DNA of 64,000 bases from Pseudomonas flavescens (GCF_013408425.1 NZ_JACBYV010000001.1:1550001-1614000); one strand, 5' to 3'; shown: positions 1 to 8,065, counted from the stretch's first letter. Numbers and translations are program-made. The notes: generated by a model from the letters alone, not told the origin.

Positions 1-1
1 G

Positions 2-649
2 CAGGCCCAGCTGCAGCACTTCATCAACGATCGCACGCAGATGCTCGCCGCCATCTCCCACGACCTGCGTGCGCCGCTGACGCGCATGCGCCTGCGCGGC
101 GAGTTCGTCGAAGACCCCGACCAGCAGGCCAAGCTGTTCCGCGATGTGGACGAGATGCAGGCCATGGTCAACAGCGCCCTGGAGTTCTTCCGCGACGACG
201 CCCGCCTTGAACCGGCGACCGCCTTCGACCTCGCCGAACTGCTGCACACCGTGGTCGACGACTACAAGGATGCAGGCCTGGAGGTGCAACTGCGCGGCCC
301 GAGCCGGGTGGTGTACGTGGGTCGCCCGATTGGCATCAAACGCATGCTCACCAACCTGCTGGACAATGCCATCAAGTACGGCCATGAACCGCTCATCGAG
401 CTGGGAGAGGGCGCGCATGCGGTGGAGATCCGCTTGCTGGACCGCGGGCCGGGCATCGCCGAAGAGCATCAGGAGGAGGTCTTCAAACCCTTCTTCCGCA
501 TCGAAGGCTCGCGCAACAAGCACACCGGCGGCGTTGGTCTGGGCCTGTCGGCCGCCCGTGCCACGGTACTCGAGCACGGCGGCAGCCTGACGCTGCGCAA
601 CCGCAAGCAGGGCGGCCTGGAAGTGCGAGTGGTGCTGCCGTTCGCCTGA
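2..649 (+). CDS. sensor histidine kinase, C-terminal fragment
   Basis: The reading frame is open from the left edge, so only the kinase core of a membrane sensor is present. The H-box reads ISHDLRAPLTR, with the phospho-acceptor His at bases 59-61. It is followed by an N-box (NLLDNAIKYG) and G-boxes (DRGPGIAEEH, GGVGLGLSAA) of a HATPase_c domain. This layout is that of EnvZ/OmpR-type two-component kinases, which autophosphorylate and pass phosphate to a response regulator, probably encoded to the left. The ATG at 41 lies just before the H-box, so it is an internal methionine and not the start. The sensing domain and ligand cannot be seen. Confidence 0.93.
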   Translation, partial: QAQLQHFINDRTQMLAAISHDLRAPLTRMRLRGEFVEDPDQQAKLFRDVDEMQAMVNSALEFFRDDARLEPATAFDLAELLHTVVDDYKDAGLEVQLRGPSRVVYVGRPIGIKRMLTNLLDNAIKYGHEPLIELGEGAHAVEIRLLDRGPGIAEEHQEEVFKPFFRIEGSRNKHTGGVGLGLSAARATVLEHGGSLTLRNRKQGGLEVRVVLPFA

Positions 650-696
650 CGCCGGCTTACCTGCACGGCCGAAGCGCAAGGGCCATGGCGATCAAC

Positions 697-2436
697 CTAG
701 ATGGCCAGCTCGCTGCGGTTGCGGCCATTGCGTTTGGCTTTGTAGAGCGCCTCGTCGGCCAGGGCGCGCAGCGTCTCGACATCATCGTCCTCAGCCTGGC
801 TCGCCAGCGCGACACCGAAACTCGCCGTCACGGCGATGGGGTGATCCAGGCCGAGATCGAACGGCGCTTCGCTGATGGCACCGCGTATGCGCTCGGCGAA
901 GTGCAGGGCAGCCTCGGCGCTCGATAGCCACAACTGGATGGCGAACTCTTCACCACCAATTCTGGCGATGCGCTCCTCTCCACGGATCTGCGCCTGGCAG
1001 CGCGCGGCGATGAGCTGCAGGAGCCTGTCTCCAGCCGGGTGCCCATAGGTGTCGTTGACGCGCTTGAAGTGGTCGATATCGAACAGGATGATCGCGCGTT
1101 GGCGGCTGTCGTCCTGTGCGGGCGCCTGGAACAAGCGGTCGAAGGCGCGGCGATTCGGTAGCCCGGTAAGGTGATCGGTTTCCGCGTTGGCCTTCAGTTC
1201 GGCGATCAGCTCATCACGTTCACGACGCACCACGTGGGCCTGTCGCAGCTGACGCTCGAGCTCCTGCAGGGTCTCGAACACGCTGTAGCCATCGTCCGCC
1301 GAGACCGGGAGCGCCGTGCTGTGCGAATCGATGAGCGTCATGATCCTGTGCGTGCCCAGCAGCAGCGGTTTGATTACCCGCCGCCTGAGCCACAGATAGC
1401 CGGCAGCCAGTAGCAACAGGAGCGCGAATCCCGAGCCGGCAACCAGCAGCAGGTGGGTCATCGATGTTCGAGTCGTGCGCTGCAGGTCGGTCTTGGTCAG
1501 GCGCAAGGTGGTGTCGCGCAAGGCGATGATGCTGGCCATGTGCGGCACATAGCGCTCCGCGAACGCGGCCGGGGTTGGTGCCGTGTGCCGGGCCAGGGCA
1601 TCCATCACGTTACGGTGCAACTCCATTCCTTCACGGCTATACGCCTGTTGCATGCTTGCATAGGCAGTCTTCAACTCGCGTGTGGCCGCGCCACTGAAGT
1701 GGTTCGGCAGATTGTTCATGCCGAGGCCGAGCTGCACCTGCAATTGTTCGAGGCGGCCCTCCGTGAGCTGCAACTGGCGAATTTCCGCAGCGTGCAGAGG
1801 GCGCTGCTCGGCCAGCGCCGGGGTCAGCTGTGAGCCCCAGCGGCCAGCAACCTCTCTCAGCCGTGCAGCCCAATAGGTGTTGTACAGCGTGGCACCGATC
1901 TGCGGGGTGCGGCGAACCATGTCGCGGGCAAACCAATCGACGAGTGGGAACATCCGCTCCGTTGCCGCGATCATGGCCGAGACGGCCTCCGCGAGGCTCG
2001 CCGGGTCGCGCTGCCCGACCGGCTGCGACAGCAGACTGTCGACCCGTCCGCGCGCGCGCTCCAGGGCTTGGCTTATTTCCGCTACGGGGTAGGGCAATGC
2101 TTCGCAGGGCAGGCAGCCGGAAATCGCCACCTCGAGAGAGCCGAGCCGCTCGTCGCTCAGCGTTCGGGCACGCTGCAGTCGCTGCGGATCTCCATCGAGG
2201 CCGCCGAGCATGCCGTTGGTAGGCCCTCGCTCGGCGGATATGGATTCCATGGTGCGCAATGCTTCTTCGAATACGCTCAGTTGCGTAAGGGTTTTTGCCT
2301 GTGCCCGGTAGGTGCGATAGAAGTCGGTAACGATCAGCGTAAAACTCAGCACAATGCCCAGGCTGACGACCACCAGCGTAGTATTGATCCACTTGTCCAG
2401 GCGTGTGGCGACGTGCAGCGGTCCGCCTGCCGGCAT
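697..2436 (-). CDS. membrane-anchored diguanylate cyclase (GGDEF)
   Basis: This 579-residue protein should make cyclic-di-GMP from two GTP. One membrane segment lies at about residues 16-38 and a second at about 325-350; between them is a periplasmic sensing region of roughly 280 residues that I cannot assign to a family. A GGDEF domain fills the last 170 residues, with the active-site motif GGEEF at 494-498. The inhibitory I-site, normally RxxD five residues upstream, reads RGEE, so product inhibition may be weak. No EAL domain is present. It is convergent with the kinase fragment to its left and reads alone. The start at 2436 has a GGGAAG-type ribosome site. Confidence 0.9.
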   Translation of the reverse strand: MPAGGPLHVATRLDKWINTTLVVVSLGIVLSFTLIVTDFYRTYRAQAKTLTQLSVFEEALRTMESISAERGPTNGMLGGLDGDPQRLQRARTLSDERLGSLEVAISGCLPCEALPYPVAEISQALERARGRVDSLLSQPVGQRDPASLAEAVSAMIAATERMFPLVDWFARDMVRRTPQIGATLYNTYWAARLREVAGRWGSQLTPALAEQRPLHAAEIRQLQLTEGRLEQLQVQLGLGMNNLPNHFSGAATRELKTAYASMQQAYSREGMELHRNVMDALARHTAPTPAAFAERYVPHMASIIALRDTTLRLTKTDLQRTTRTSMTHLLLVAGSGFALLLLLAAGYLWLRRRVIKPLLLGTHRIMTLIDSHSTALPVSADDGYSVFETLQELERQLRQAHVVRRERDELIAELKANAETDHLTGLPNRRAFDRLFQAPAQDDSRQRAIILFDIDHFKRVNDTYGHPAGDRLLQLIAARCQAQIRGEERIARIGGEEFAIQLWLSSAEAALHFAERIRGAISEAPFDLGLDHPIAVTASFGVALASQAEDDDVETLRALADEALYKAKRNGRNRSELAI

Positions 2437-2594
2437 AGGTCACTTCCCATTCAATGCGCGTGATTCGATCGTGCGTTGGATTCCTCAGTATAGTGGCGCA
2501 TGGCTATTTATCGATACCAGCCGAATGCCTCCCATGTTCGGGATGCACGCGGCTGGCCACTTGCCTTGGGGGACTGATGCCTAGCTGACAGCGC

Positions 2595-3788
2595 TCAGAT
2601 GACGGACCTTTCTTTCTGGCTGGCGAGGAAGGTGCCCACCGGAGGGCGAGCTGCGAAGTGTTTCTGCACGCCGTTGCAAATGGCTTCGGCGACGCGCTTC
2701 TGGTGAAGAGGGTCGCAGAGCTTGCGGCAATCGGCGGGGTTCGAGATGAAGCCGGTTTCCACCAGGATCGAGGGAATGTCCGGCGACTTCAGAACGGCAA
2801 AACCTGCCTGTTCGACGCGTTTCTGATGGACGCCGGCAACCTTGCCTACATCATCGAGAATGGTCTTGCCCAGATCCAGGCTGGTGGTGATGGTGGACGT
2901 CAGTGACATGTCCAGCAGTACCCCGGCCAGCACCGGGTCCTTGTTCTTGAGCGAAAGCAGATCCCTGGCGCCGAGCAGGTCCGCGCTGTTTTCACGCTCG
3001 GCCATCCAGCGTGCGGTGGTCGAGGTGGCGCCATTTTCCGACAGGGCGAATACCGAGGCTCCCGATGCGCTCTTGCGGGGTGCGGCGTCGGCATGCACGG
3101 AAATGAAGATGTCGGCGTTGTGGCGGCGCGCGACTTCTACCCGTTTTCGCAACGGAACGAATACATCTTGGTTGCGCACGAGTTGCGCCTTGAAGCCACG
3201 CTGGCGGTTGAGCTTCTGCGCAAGCAGCCTGGCGATGGCAAGGGCCACGACTTTTTCCTGTTCGCCCTGGCTGCCCAGGGCGCCAGGGTCCTTGCCACCG
3301 TGCCCGGCGTCGATCACCACGACCACGTCCCGCAGCGAGCGATTGTCGGCGGGCTGCTGCTCGGCGACTCTCGGCATGACGGGGGCGTTGCCGTGCAGGT
3401 CCACGACCAGCCGGTGGCCCTCACTGCCGGCTGGGCCCAGGAGGAAGCTTTCCACCCGGGCAGGCTGCTTCAGATCGAGCACGATGCGCGTGCCAGCCGA
3501 CTGAGCGCCGCTGCGAATGGCGCTGACCACCCGGCTGCCGACGGACAGCCCGTCGAGGCTGGTGAGAATGCCGGTATCGGTGAGATCCACGACCAGTCGC
3601 TCCGGGGCCTTCAGGGAGAAAATCTGGTATTTGGCCGGGCCGCTCAATTCGAATACCAGCCTCAGTTTCTCTCCATCGTCCCATGCGCGAGCGTGGAGGA
3701 TTTTCTGCGAGGCGGATGCGGCCAAGGCCCAGGGGAGGGTGATACCGGCCAGGGCGAAGTGCAGTAGTTGACGTCTATGCATGATCAT
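2595..3788 (-). CDS. N-acetylmuramoyl-L-alanine amidase with AMIN domain, Tat-exported
   Basis: This enzyme cuts the bond between muramic acid and the stem peptide during septum splitting. The N-terminus has a twin-arginine motif (HRRQLLHFALAG) and a hydrophobic stretch ending near ASA, so export by Tat is likely, as for E. coli AmiC. An AMIN domain (about 30-140) should localise it to the septum. An Amidase_3 domain (about 155-385) carries zinc-ligand and catalytic patches: VVVIDAGHGGKD, the EKVVALAIA glutamate, ISVHADA and ILVETGFISN. At 397 residues it is the usual AmiC size. It has no mutL neighbour, which is where Pseudomonas amiB normally sits, so it is probably a second amidase. Confidence 0.92.
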   Translation of the reverse strand: MIMHRRQLLHFALAGITLPWALAASASQKILHARAWDDGEKLRLVFELSGPAKYQIFSLKAPERLVVDLTDTGILTSLDGLSVGSRVVSAIRSGAQSAGTRIVLDLKQPARVESFLLGPAGSEGHRLVVDLHGNAPVMPRVAEQQPADNRSLRDVVVVIDAGHGGKDPGALGSQGEQEKVVALAIARLLAQKLNRQRGFKAQLVRNQDVFVPLRKRVEVARRHNADIFISVHADAAPRKSASGASVFALSENGATSTTARWMAERENSADLLGARDLLSLKNKDPVLAGVLLDMSLTSTITTSLDLGKTILDDVGKVAGVHQKRVEQAGFAVLKSPDIPSILVETGFISNPADCRKLCDPLHQKRVAEAICNGVQKHFAARPPVGTFLASQKERSVI

Positions 3789-3934
3789 TCGCTTCCGAGC
3801 TAACGTAACTTGAAATGTTATGTTATTGCATTATCGCTCGGTATGTAAGGTGCTCCGATCAGACTCCTGTACCGTTCTCGCGGGCCTGGGGGACCGCGTG
3901 CCGATACCCCTGCCAGCGACGCCCATTGGGCCAT

Positions 3935-4210
3935 TCAGGCACCGTCGTGGCCCTCTCGCGCTTCACGCAGCGCCTGGCGATAGAGGGCGACCAGTTCCTC
4001 GACCAGGTCCTTGGCGAACAGATAAGCCACGCGTATCTCCAGGCTGTCGGTGCGTTCGTTCTTCTTGCCGAGCAGCTCGTTGAACAGACAGAGCAGCAGG
4101 TCCGCGCGTTGCTCGGCTTCGCTCTGGGCATCGAGTGATTGGCTGCCGGGCCTGGGAGTGGGGCGTTTTCGGCCGGGGAAGGGGGGGATGGGAGGGCGCG
4201 AATCAGTCAT
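3935..4210 (-). CDS. small protein, paralogue A (91 aa)
   Basis: I do not recognise a named family. The protein is proline- and arginine-rich at the N-terminus and helical and acidic at the C-terminus (LFNELLGKK, then LVALYRQALREAR). It is the same length as, and clearly related to, the 91-residue protein at 5132-5407: both share LFxELxxKK, LFxKDLxxE and LYRQALxEAR. A strong ribosome site (GGGAGGG) precedes the ATG. The start overlaps by 8 bases the stop of a 54-codon gene upstream, so the two are probably translationally coupled. It is divergent from an XRE regulator at 4445. Confidence 0.7.
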   Translation of the reverse strand: MTDSRPPIPPFPGRKRPTPRPGSQSLDAQSEAEQRADLLLCLFNELLGKKNERTDSLEIRVAYLFAKDLVEELVALYRQALREAREGHDGA

Positions 4211-4367
4211 GACATCCCTCCCAAGTGATCGATTCTTCGTCGAACAAAAGAGGTTGGGCGAGATGATCGGCGTGCAGATCGAGGATGGTCACCTCGGCAA
4301 AGCCTTTTGCCGAAGTAACGTCGATCCACGCCCTTGCTTGTGCTGAGGTACGGGTGGCATGCATCAT
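4203..4367 (-). CDS. small protein (54 aa) coupled to paralogue A
   Basis: A 54-codon frame begins with two adjacent ATG codons (4367 or 4364) and ends at a TGA inside the start of the 91-residue gene, giving an 8-base overlap. The predicted peptide starts MMHATRTSAQ and ends WEGCHD. It contains ordinary hydrophobic/charged alternation (VTILDLHADHLAQPLLF) with no long low-complexity run, which suggests a real protein. A weak GGA ribosome site lies six bases upstream. The family is unknown. It fills most of the divergent gap to the XRE gene, so the shared promoter region must lie in about 4368-4444. Confidence 0.5.
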   Translation of the reverse strand: MMHATRTSAQARAWIDVTSAKGFAEVTILDLHADHLAQPLLFDEESITWEGCHD

Positions 4368-4444
4368 TCGAGTCCATTCAAAAGCATCCAGTAACTAGGA
4401 GATTACCATTCAATAGAGTGGTGTCAATAAGGAATTCTATTCAA

Positions 4445-4795
4445 ATGACTGGTATTGGAGTTCGCCTGCGCGAAGAACGTGAGCGACTGGGAATGTCGCA
4501 GGTTGTTTTTGGTGAGCTGGGTGGCGTCAAAGCCAATGCACAAGGCAAGTACGAAAACGGTACGCGCTTTCCTGATGCCGCTTACCTTGCTGCTGTTGTA
4601 GATGCAGGTGTAGACGTTCTCTATGTCATCACCGGTGAGCACAAACTGGAGCGTGCCGACAGCATCTCGCCTCTTGAGGCCAGGCTTCTAGAGGATTTCA
4701 GGCGGCTGGAAAATGATCAGCGCAAGCACACCAGCACCATGGTCCATGCACTGGCCGAGATGGCGGGTCGCTACGACACCAGCGGGCCTGAGTAA
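4445..4795 (+). CDS. XRE-family DNA-binding regulator, copy A
   Basis: This 116-residue protein has a Cro/CI-type helix-turn-helix at about residues 5-60 (GVRLREERERLGMSQ ... KYENGTRFPDAAYL), then a conserved GVDVLYVITGE turn and a short helical tail (LEARLLEDFRRL) that may dimerise. The start is set by alignment with the second copy at 5776 and by AAGGAA nine bases upstream; the longer frame back to 4334 has no support. Divergent transcription from the small genes 4203-4367 and 3935-4210 suggests that it represses itself and them. Confidence 0.85.
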   Translation: MTGIGVRLREERERLGMSQVVFGELGGVKANAQGKYENGTRFPDAAYLAAVVDAGVDVLYVITGEHKLERADSISPLEARLLEDFRRLENDQRKHTSTMVHALAEMAGRYDTSGPE

Positions 4796-4826
4796 CTAGC
4801 GCGCGTAGAAGCTTCAGGCCAGCGGC

Positions 4827-5003
4827 CTAGGGCTTTGCCTCGCGCTCGGTAAGCTCGACCACCTTGGCAGCCGCATCCAGCTCACTGGTGAACATGAACG
4901 CCTCGCCATTATCGGCAACGACCTGGAACAGGGTGTCTCGATCGGGGTGGCGGTATTCAGCCGGGATATCGTCACCCTGTAGCTGTTTGAGTATTGCGGA
5001 CAT
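4827..5003 (-). CDS. small hypothetical protein (58 aa)
   Basis: The protein begins MSAILKQLQGDD and ends ELTEREAKP; it is soluble and acidic with no recognised domain. The ATG at 5003 has GAAAGG six bases upstream. The frame stays open back to a GTG at 5135 that overlaps the TGA of the 91-residue gene (GTGA), so a 102-residue coupled form is a genuine alternative. Either way it appears to be the last gene of a small operon with 5132-5407, convergent with XRE copy A. Confidence 0.6.
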   Translation of the reverse strand: MSAILKQLQGDDIPAEYRHPDRDTLFQVVADNGEAFMFTSELDAAAKVVELTEREAKP

Positions 5004-5131
5004 AGGGTTGCCTTTCTGAACGTGAGCCGTTCCGGTTCTGACGCCCGCGAGCCGGTGAAGTGCCTGCTGGATTTCCGTGCGTAACCCGGGCTCAGGTGCC
5101 AGCTCGCAGGCCTCTGGTAGAGCAGGGCGGT

Positions 5132-5407
5132 TCACTCGGGGTCGTCATCTCCCCGTGCTTCACTCAGCGCCTGGCGGTAGAGCACCACCATCTCATCGAG
5201 CAGGTCCTTGCCGAACAACGATGCCGCGAGCACCTGCAGCCCTTCCGGATACTCGCCTTTCTTGCTGATCAGTTCGTCGAACAGATCGGTCAGCATGCCT
5301 GCACGCAGCTCGGCATCGCCCTGGGCATCGCGAGGTGGGACGTAGTTCTTGGGGATAGGGCTGTGCCGCCGGGGGAATCGAACAATGCGGCTGCGTGGCT
5401 CAGTCAT
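5132..5407 (-). CDS. small protein, paralogue B (91 aa)
   Basis: This is the second copy of the 91-residue protein at 3935-4210. The two match mainly in the C-terminal half (LFDELISKK, LFGKDLLDE, LYRQALSEAR) and differ in the basic N-terminus. An AGGAGGT ribosome site lies five bases before the ATG at 5407, so the longer frame to 5557 is rejected. It is divergent from XRE copy B at 5776, repeating the arrangement of copy A. The function is unknown; the pairing with a Cro-like regulator resembles regulator/partner modules, but no toxin signature is visible. Confidence 0.7.
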   Translation of the reverse strand: MTEPRSRIVRFPRRHSPIPKNYVPPRDAQGDAELRAGMLTDLFDELISKKGEYPEGLQVLAASLFGKDLLDEMVVLYRQALSEARGDDDPE

Positions 5408-5486
5408 GGCGCACCTCCTGTGCGGAGGTGGTAAGGCCGTTTTCGCGGGCAAAGGGGTGCCCTGTTGTACACGCTGAATAGTGCAT
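5400..5486 (-). CDS. possible leader peptide (28 aa) before paralogue B
   Basis: A 28-codon frame starting MHYSACTTGH ends at a TGA overlapping the start of the 91-residue gene by 8 bases, the same geometry as the 54-residue gene before paralogue A. GAGGAG lies nine bases upstream of the ATG. An in-frame ATG at 5507 would lengthen it to 35 residues. It may serve only to couple translation. The short length makes the call weak. Confidence 0.3.
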   Translation of the reverse strand: MHYSACTTGHPFARENGLTTSAQEVRHD

Positions 5487-5775
5487 TTCCTTATGCTCCT
5501 CGAACATCTCGAAACGCCGTCATTGCGGTGATGACGGATCCTGCCGGCTGCGCTCAACGCTTGAGCGCCATTGGTTTACATGCCTGGTTGCCTGGTTTTC
5601 AGCCCCCCTTTCCGAAACGGCCAATTGTGGCCTCGAACCCTTGCCCGGTAAGGCAGGCGTCGGCATAGTGGTGTGGATTCGTGCCATTGCATGTGGTGAT
5701 GAGCGGTAAGCATGGTCCATTAAAATGGACCAGTCAAATTTACGGGTTCAATAAGTTGACAATTGGTGCTTTGAT
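5408..5775. other. divergent intergenic region before XRE copy B
   Basis: Apart from the short leader frame at 5400-5486, I see no gene here. The region carries the 20-base palindrome at 5713-5732 and the first of two TTGACAATTGG repeats (5756-5766). The right third is markedly AT-rich compared with its surroundings, as expected for a divergent control region. Confidence 0.6.
5713..5732. promoter_or_regulatory. 20-bp palindrome, candidate XRE operator
   Basis: Nine-base perfect arms, TGGTCCATT and AATGGACCA, are separated by AA. The site lies 44 bases before the XRE copy B start and on the upstream side of a TTGACA box at 5756. Its size and position fit a dimeric Cro-like repressor controlling one or both divergent genes. 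The assignment is inference. Confidence 0.5.
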
Positions 5776-5786
5776 TTGACAATTGG
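5756..5786 (+). promoter_or_regulatory. direct repeats TTGACAATTGG overlapping the XRE start
   Basis: The 11-base word TTGACAATTGG occurs at 5756-5766 and again at 5776-5786, exactly 20 bases apart. The first copy contains a perfect -35 hexamer. The second contains the presumed TTG start codon of the XRE gene, and GACAAT at 5778-5783 is a fair -10 at 16-base spacing. Either the start is effectively leaderless or the true promoter lies upstream. The spacing of two helical turns also fits repressor half-sites. Confidence 0.4.
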
Positions 5787-6102
5787 AATTCGTCTCAAGG
5801 AAGAACGCTCGCGCCTGGGTCTCAACCAGACCGATATGGGGGCTGTCGGCGGCGTGGGCAAAACCACCCAGATCAACTACGAAAAAGGCGCCGGCGCCCC
5901 GGACGCCTTCTACCTGGCCGCCGTGGAGCGCCTGGGCGTGGATGTGTTGTACGTGGTGACCGGCGAGCGCCGGCCCGCGGCCGCGAACAGCATCAGCGGC
6001 GCCGAGCAGGACTTGCTCGAACACTTCCGCAAACTGCCGGAAGGCGAGCAGGGCTACACCACCACGATGCTGGCGGCACTGGCGCAGAGGGTTGGGCGCT
6101 AG
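5776..6102 (+). CDS. XRE-family DNA-binding regulator, copy B
   Basis: This 108-residue Cro/CI-type protein is a paralogue of 4445-4795: the two share RLxEERxRLG, PDAxYLAAV, GVDVLYVxTGE and a helical tail. The only usable start is a TTG, since a stop codon lies eight codons upstream and no ATG or GTG intervenes. That start gives an N-terminus (TIGIRLKEE) aligning with copy A (TGIGVRLREE). There is no good ribosome site. It is probably autoregulated through the upstream palindrome and repeats, and is followed by the 5'-nucleotidase gene. Confidence 0.8.
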   Translation: MTIGIRLKEERSRLGLNQTDMGAVGGVGKTTQINYEKGAGAPDAFYLAAVERLGVDVLYVVTGERRPAAANSISGAEQDLLEHFRKLPEGEQGYTTTMLAALAQRVGR

Positions 6103-6189
6103 GAAAGCGCTCTGCAGGGCGTTTCCTCATGGGTTCTTGGCGGCTCATCGCTATTGCTCCCGGATTCATTTGTGCTTCAGGAGTGCAAC

Positions 6190-7173
6190 GTGCCTTATGA
6201 ATTAGATGGCCGCCTGGTAATCGGCGTCGCTTCCAGTGCTGTCTTCGACCTGCAGGAGTCGGACTCGGTATTCCAGAGCCAGGGTGAAGAGAATTACCGG
6301 AAATTCCAGGAGCTGAATCTGGATAACCCGTTGCCCAAAGGCATTGCCTACCCCTTCATCAAGCGGTTGTTATCGCTCAATGACCTCAGCGCCGATCCGG
6401 CCGACCCCCTGGTAGAGGTGGTGTTGCTCTCGAAGAACGACCCGGACACCGGGTTACGCGTGATGAAGACCATCGAGCACTACGGGTTGCCGATGACCCG
6501 AGCCATTTTCATGCAGGGCAAGTCACCCTATGAATACATTCCTGCTCTGAACATCGCGCTGTTTCTGTCGGGTGACAAAACCGATGTCGAGTCGGCAATC
6601 AAGGCCGGTTACCCAGCGGGGCAGATGCTCGAGTCCAGGTTCGACGATGACGAGACCGACCAAAGCCTGCGTATTGCGTTCGACTTCGATGGCGTGCTGG
6701 CTGGTGATGAAGCCGAGGCGGTCATGCAGTCAGCGGGTTTGACCGAGTTTCACGCTCACGAAGTCAAGAACGTGATGCAGCCCCATCACCCAGGGCCATT
6801 GAAAGAGTTCATGGTCAGGATCTCGAAGATCCAGTCAGTAGAAGAGCAACACAAGAAGCTCAATCCTGGCTATGAGAACCGGATTCGCGTCTCGATCGTC
6901 ACTGCCCGGAATGCACCCTCCCACGAGCGTGCGATGACCACCCTGAAAAGCTGGGGCGTGATGGCGAACGACGCATTCTTCCTCGGCGGAATCGAGAAGG
7001 GACGAGTGCTCGCGGTGTTGAAACCGCACATATTCTTCGACGATCAGCCAGGGCATCTCAAGTCAGCGAGTGCGGTCGCTCCCTCGGTGCATGTGCCCTT
7101 CGGTATTACCAATCAGGCCGTCATCGAGCCGCCACCTCCGGTTGATTCGGACCTCGCCGAAAACGCCCGCTGA
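6190..7173 (+). CDS. cytosolic 5'-nucleotidase, cN-I type
   Basis: The protein (327 residues from the GTG at 6190) resembles the 5-nucleotidase family of mammalian NT5C1, which releases phosphate from nucleoside monophosphates. The HAD-like catalytic aspartates sit in AFDFDGVLAGDEAE (Asp165 and Asp167). Near the N-terminus is LVIGVASSAVFDL, matching the family's first conserved strand, and IFFDDQPGH is the late HAD aspartate motif. I chose the GTG because CAGGAG lies six bases before it; the frame from a TTG at 6154 lacks a ribosome site. It appears monocistronic after XRE copy B. Confidence 0.8.
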   Translation: MPYELDGRLVIGVASSAVFDLQESDSVFQSQGEENYRKFQELNLDNPLPKGIAYPFIKRLLSLNDLSADPADPLVEVVLLSKNDPDTGLRVMKTIEHYGLPMTRAIFMQGKSPYEYIPALNIALFLSGDKTDVESAIKAGYPAGQMLESRFDDDETDQSLRIAFDFDGVLAGDEAEAVMQSAGLTEFHAHEVKNVMQPHHPGPLKEFMVRISKIQSVEEQHKKLNPGYENRIRVSIVTARNAPSHERAMTTLKSWGVMANDAFFLGGIEKGRVLAVLKPHIFFDDQPGHLKSASAVAPSVHVPFGITNQAVIEPPPPVDSDLAENAR

Positions 7174-7248
7174 CACCCGGATCATTCTTCCTGACTGAAC
7201 CCTGCCGCAACGGGTCATACGTCTACGACGAATGATCAGGACGACACG

Positions 7249-8049
7249 ATGAAGCGCCTGCGGATCGCCACCTTCAATATCAATGGCATCAACGCGCGGC
7301 TTTCGAACCTGCTGGCCTGGCTGGCGCGCGAGGCGCCGGATGTCGTCTGCCTGCAGGAGCTGAAGACGCCTGACAAATCGTTTCCGGCCAAGGACATCGA
7401 GGCGGCGGGGTATGGCGTGGTGTATCAGGGGCAAACTGCCTGGAATGGCGTGGCGATCCTGGCGCGCGATGCGCAGCCACTGGAGATTCGCAGAGGCTTG
7501 CCGGGCGCGGAATGGGACAAGCAGGCTCGCTACATCGAGGCAGCGGCGCATGGTGTGGTGGTGGCCTGCCTGTACCTGCCGAACGGCAATCCACGCCCAG
7601 GTCCGAAGTTCGACTACAAGCTCGCCTGGTTCGAGCACCTGATCGAGCATGCCCAGACCCTTCAGGCCCTCGAACACCCGGTGGTGCTCGCCGGCGACTT
7701 CAATGTGGTGCCGACCGACGTCGACATCTACAACACCCGCTCATGGTTGAAGGATGCCTTGCTGCGGCCGGAAAGCCGTGAGTGCTACCAGCGGCTGCTG
7801 GATCAGGGCTGGGTGGATGCGGTTCGCCATCTTCATCCCCGCGAGCAGATCTTCACTTTCTGGGATTACTTCAGGCGCCACTGGCAGACCAATTCGGGGT
7901 TGCGCATCGATCATCTGCTGCTCAACCCCGCTCTGGCTCCCTATCTCGAATCTGCCGGGGTGGATACCTGGGTTCGCGGTGAGGAGCACCCGAGCGATCA
8001 CGCGCCGACCTGGATCGAGATCGGCAGCCGCAAGCGGAGGCGCCGCTAG
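7249..8049 (+). CDS. xthA: exodeoxyribonuclease III
   Basis: This 266-residue member of the exonuclease/endonuclease/phosphatase family repairs abasic sites and trims 3' ends of DNA. Diagnostic motifs are FNINGINARL, LQELKTPD (metal-binding Glu), GDFNVVPTDVDIYN, RIDHLLL and SDHAPTWIE (catalytic His). The length matches E. coli ExoIII (268). It is not the carbon-repression regulator Crc, which has the same fold but lacks this set of intact catalytic residues. It is convergent with the PAS kinase, with only 16 bases between the stops. Confidence 0.94.
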   Translation: MKRLRIATFNINGINARLSNLLAWLAREAPDVVCLQELKTPDKSFPAKDIEAAGYGVVYQGQTAWNGVAILARDAQPLEIRRGLPGAEWDKQARYIEAAAHGVVVACLYLPNGNPRPGPKFDYKLAWFEHLIEHAQTLQALEHPVVLAGDFNVVPTDVDIYNTRSWLKDALLRPESRECYQRLLDQGWVDAVRHLHPREQIFTFWDYFRRHWQTNSGLRIDHLLLNPALAPYLESAGVDTWVRGEEHPSDHAPTWIEIGSRKRRRR

Positions 8050-8065
8050 CCATCCGCTCACGGGC

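Noticed and set aside
3818..3934. 38-codon reverse frame starting right after the stop of the 91-residue gene
   Set aside because: TGA-ATG adjacency is suggestive, but the peptide is Arg/Pro/Gly-rich, has no ribosome site and has no counterpart in copy B.
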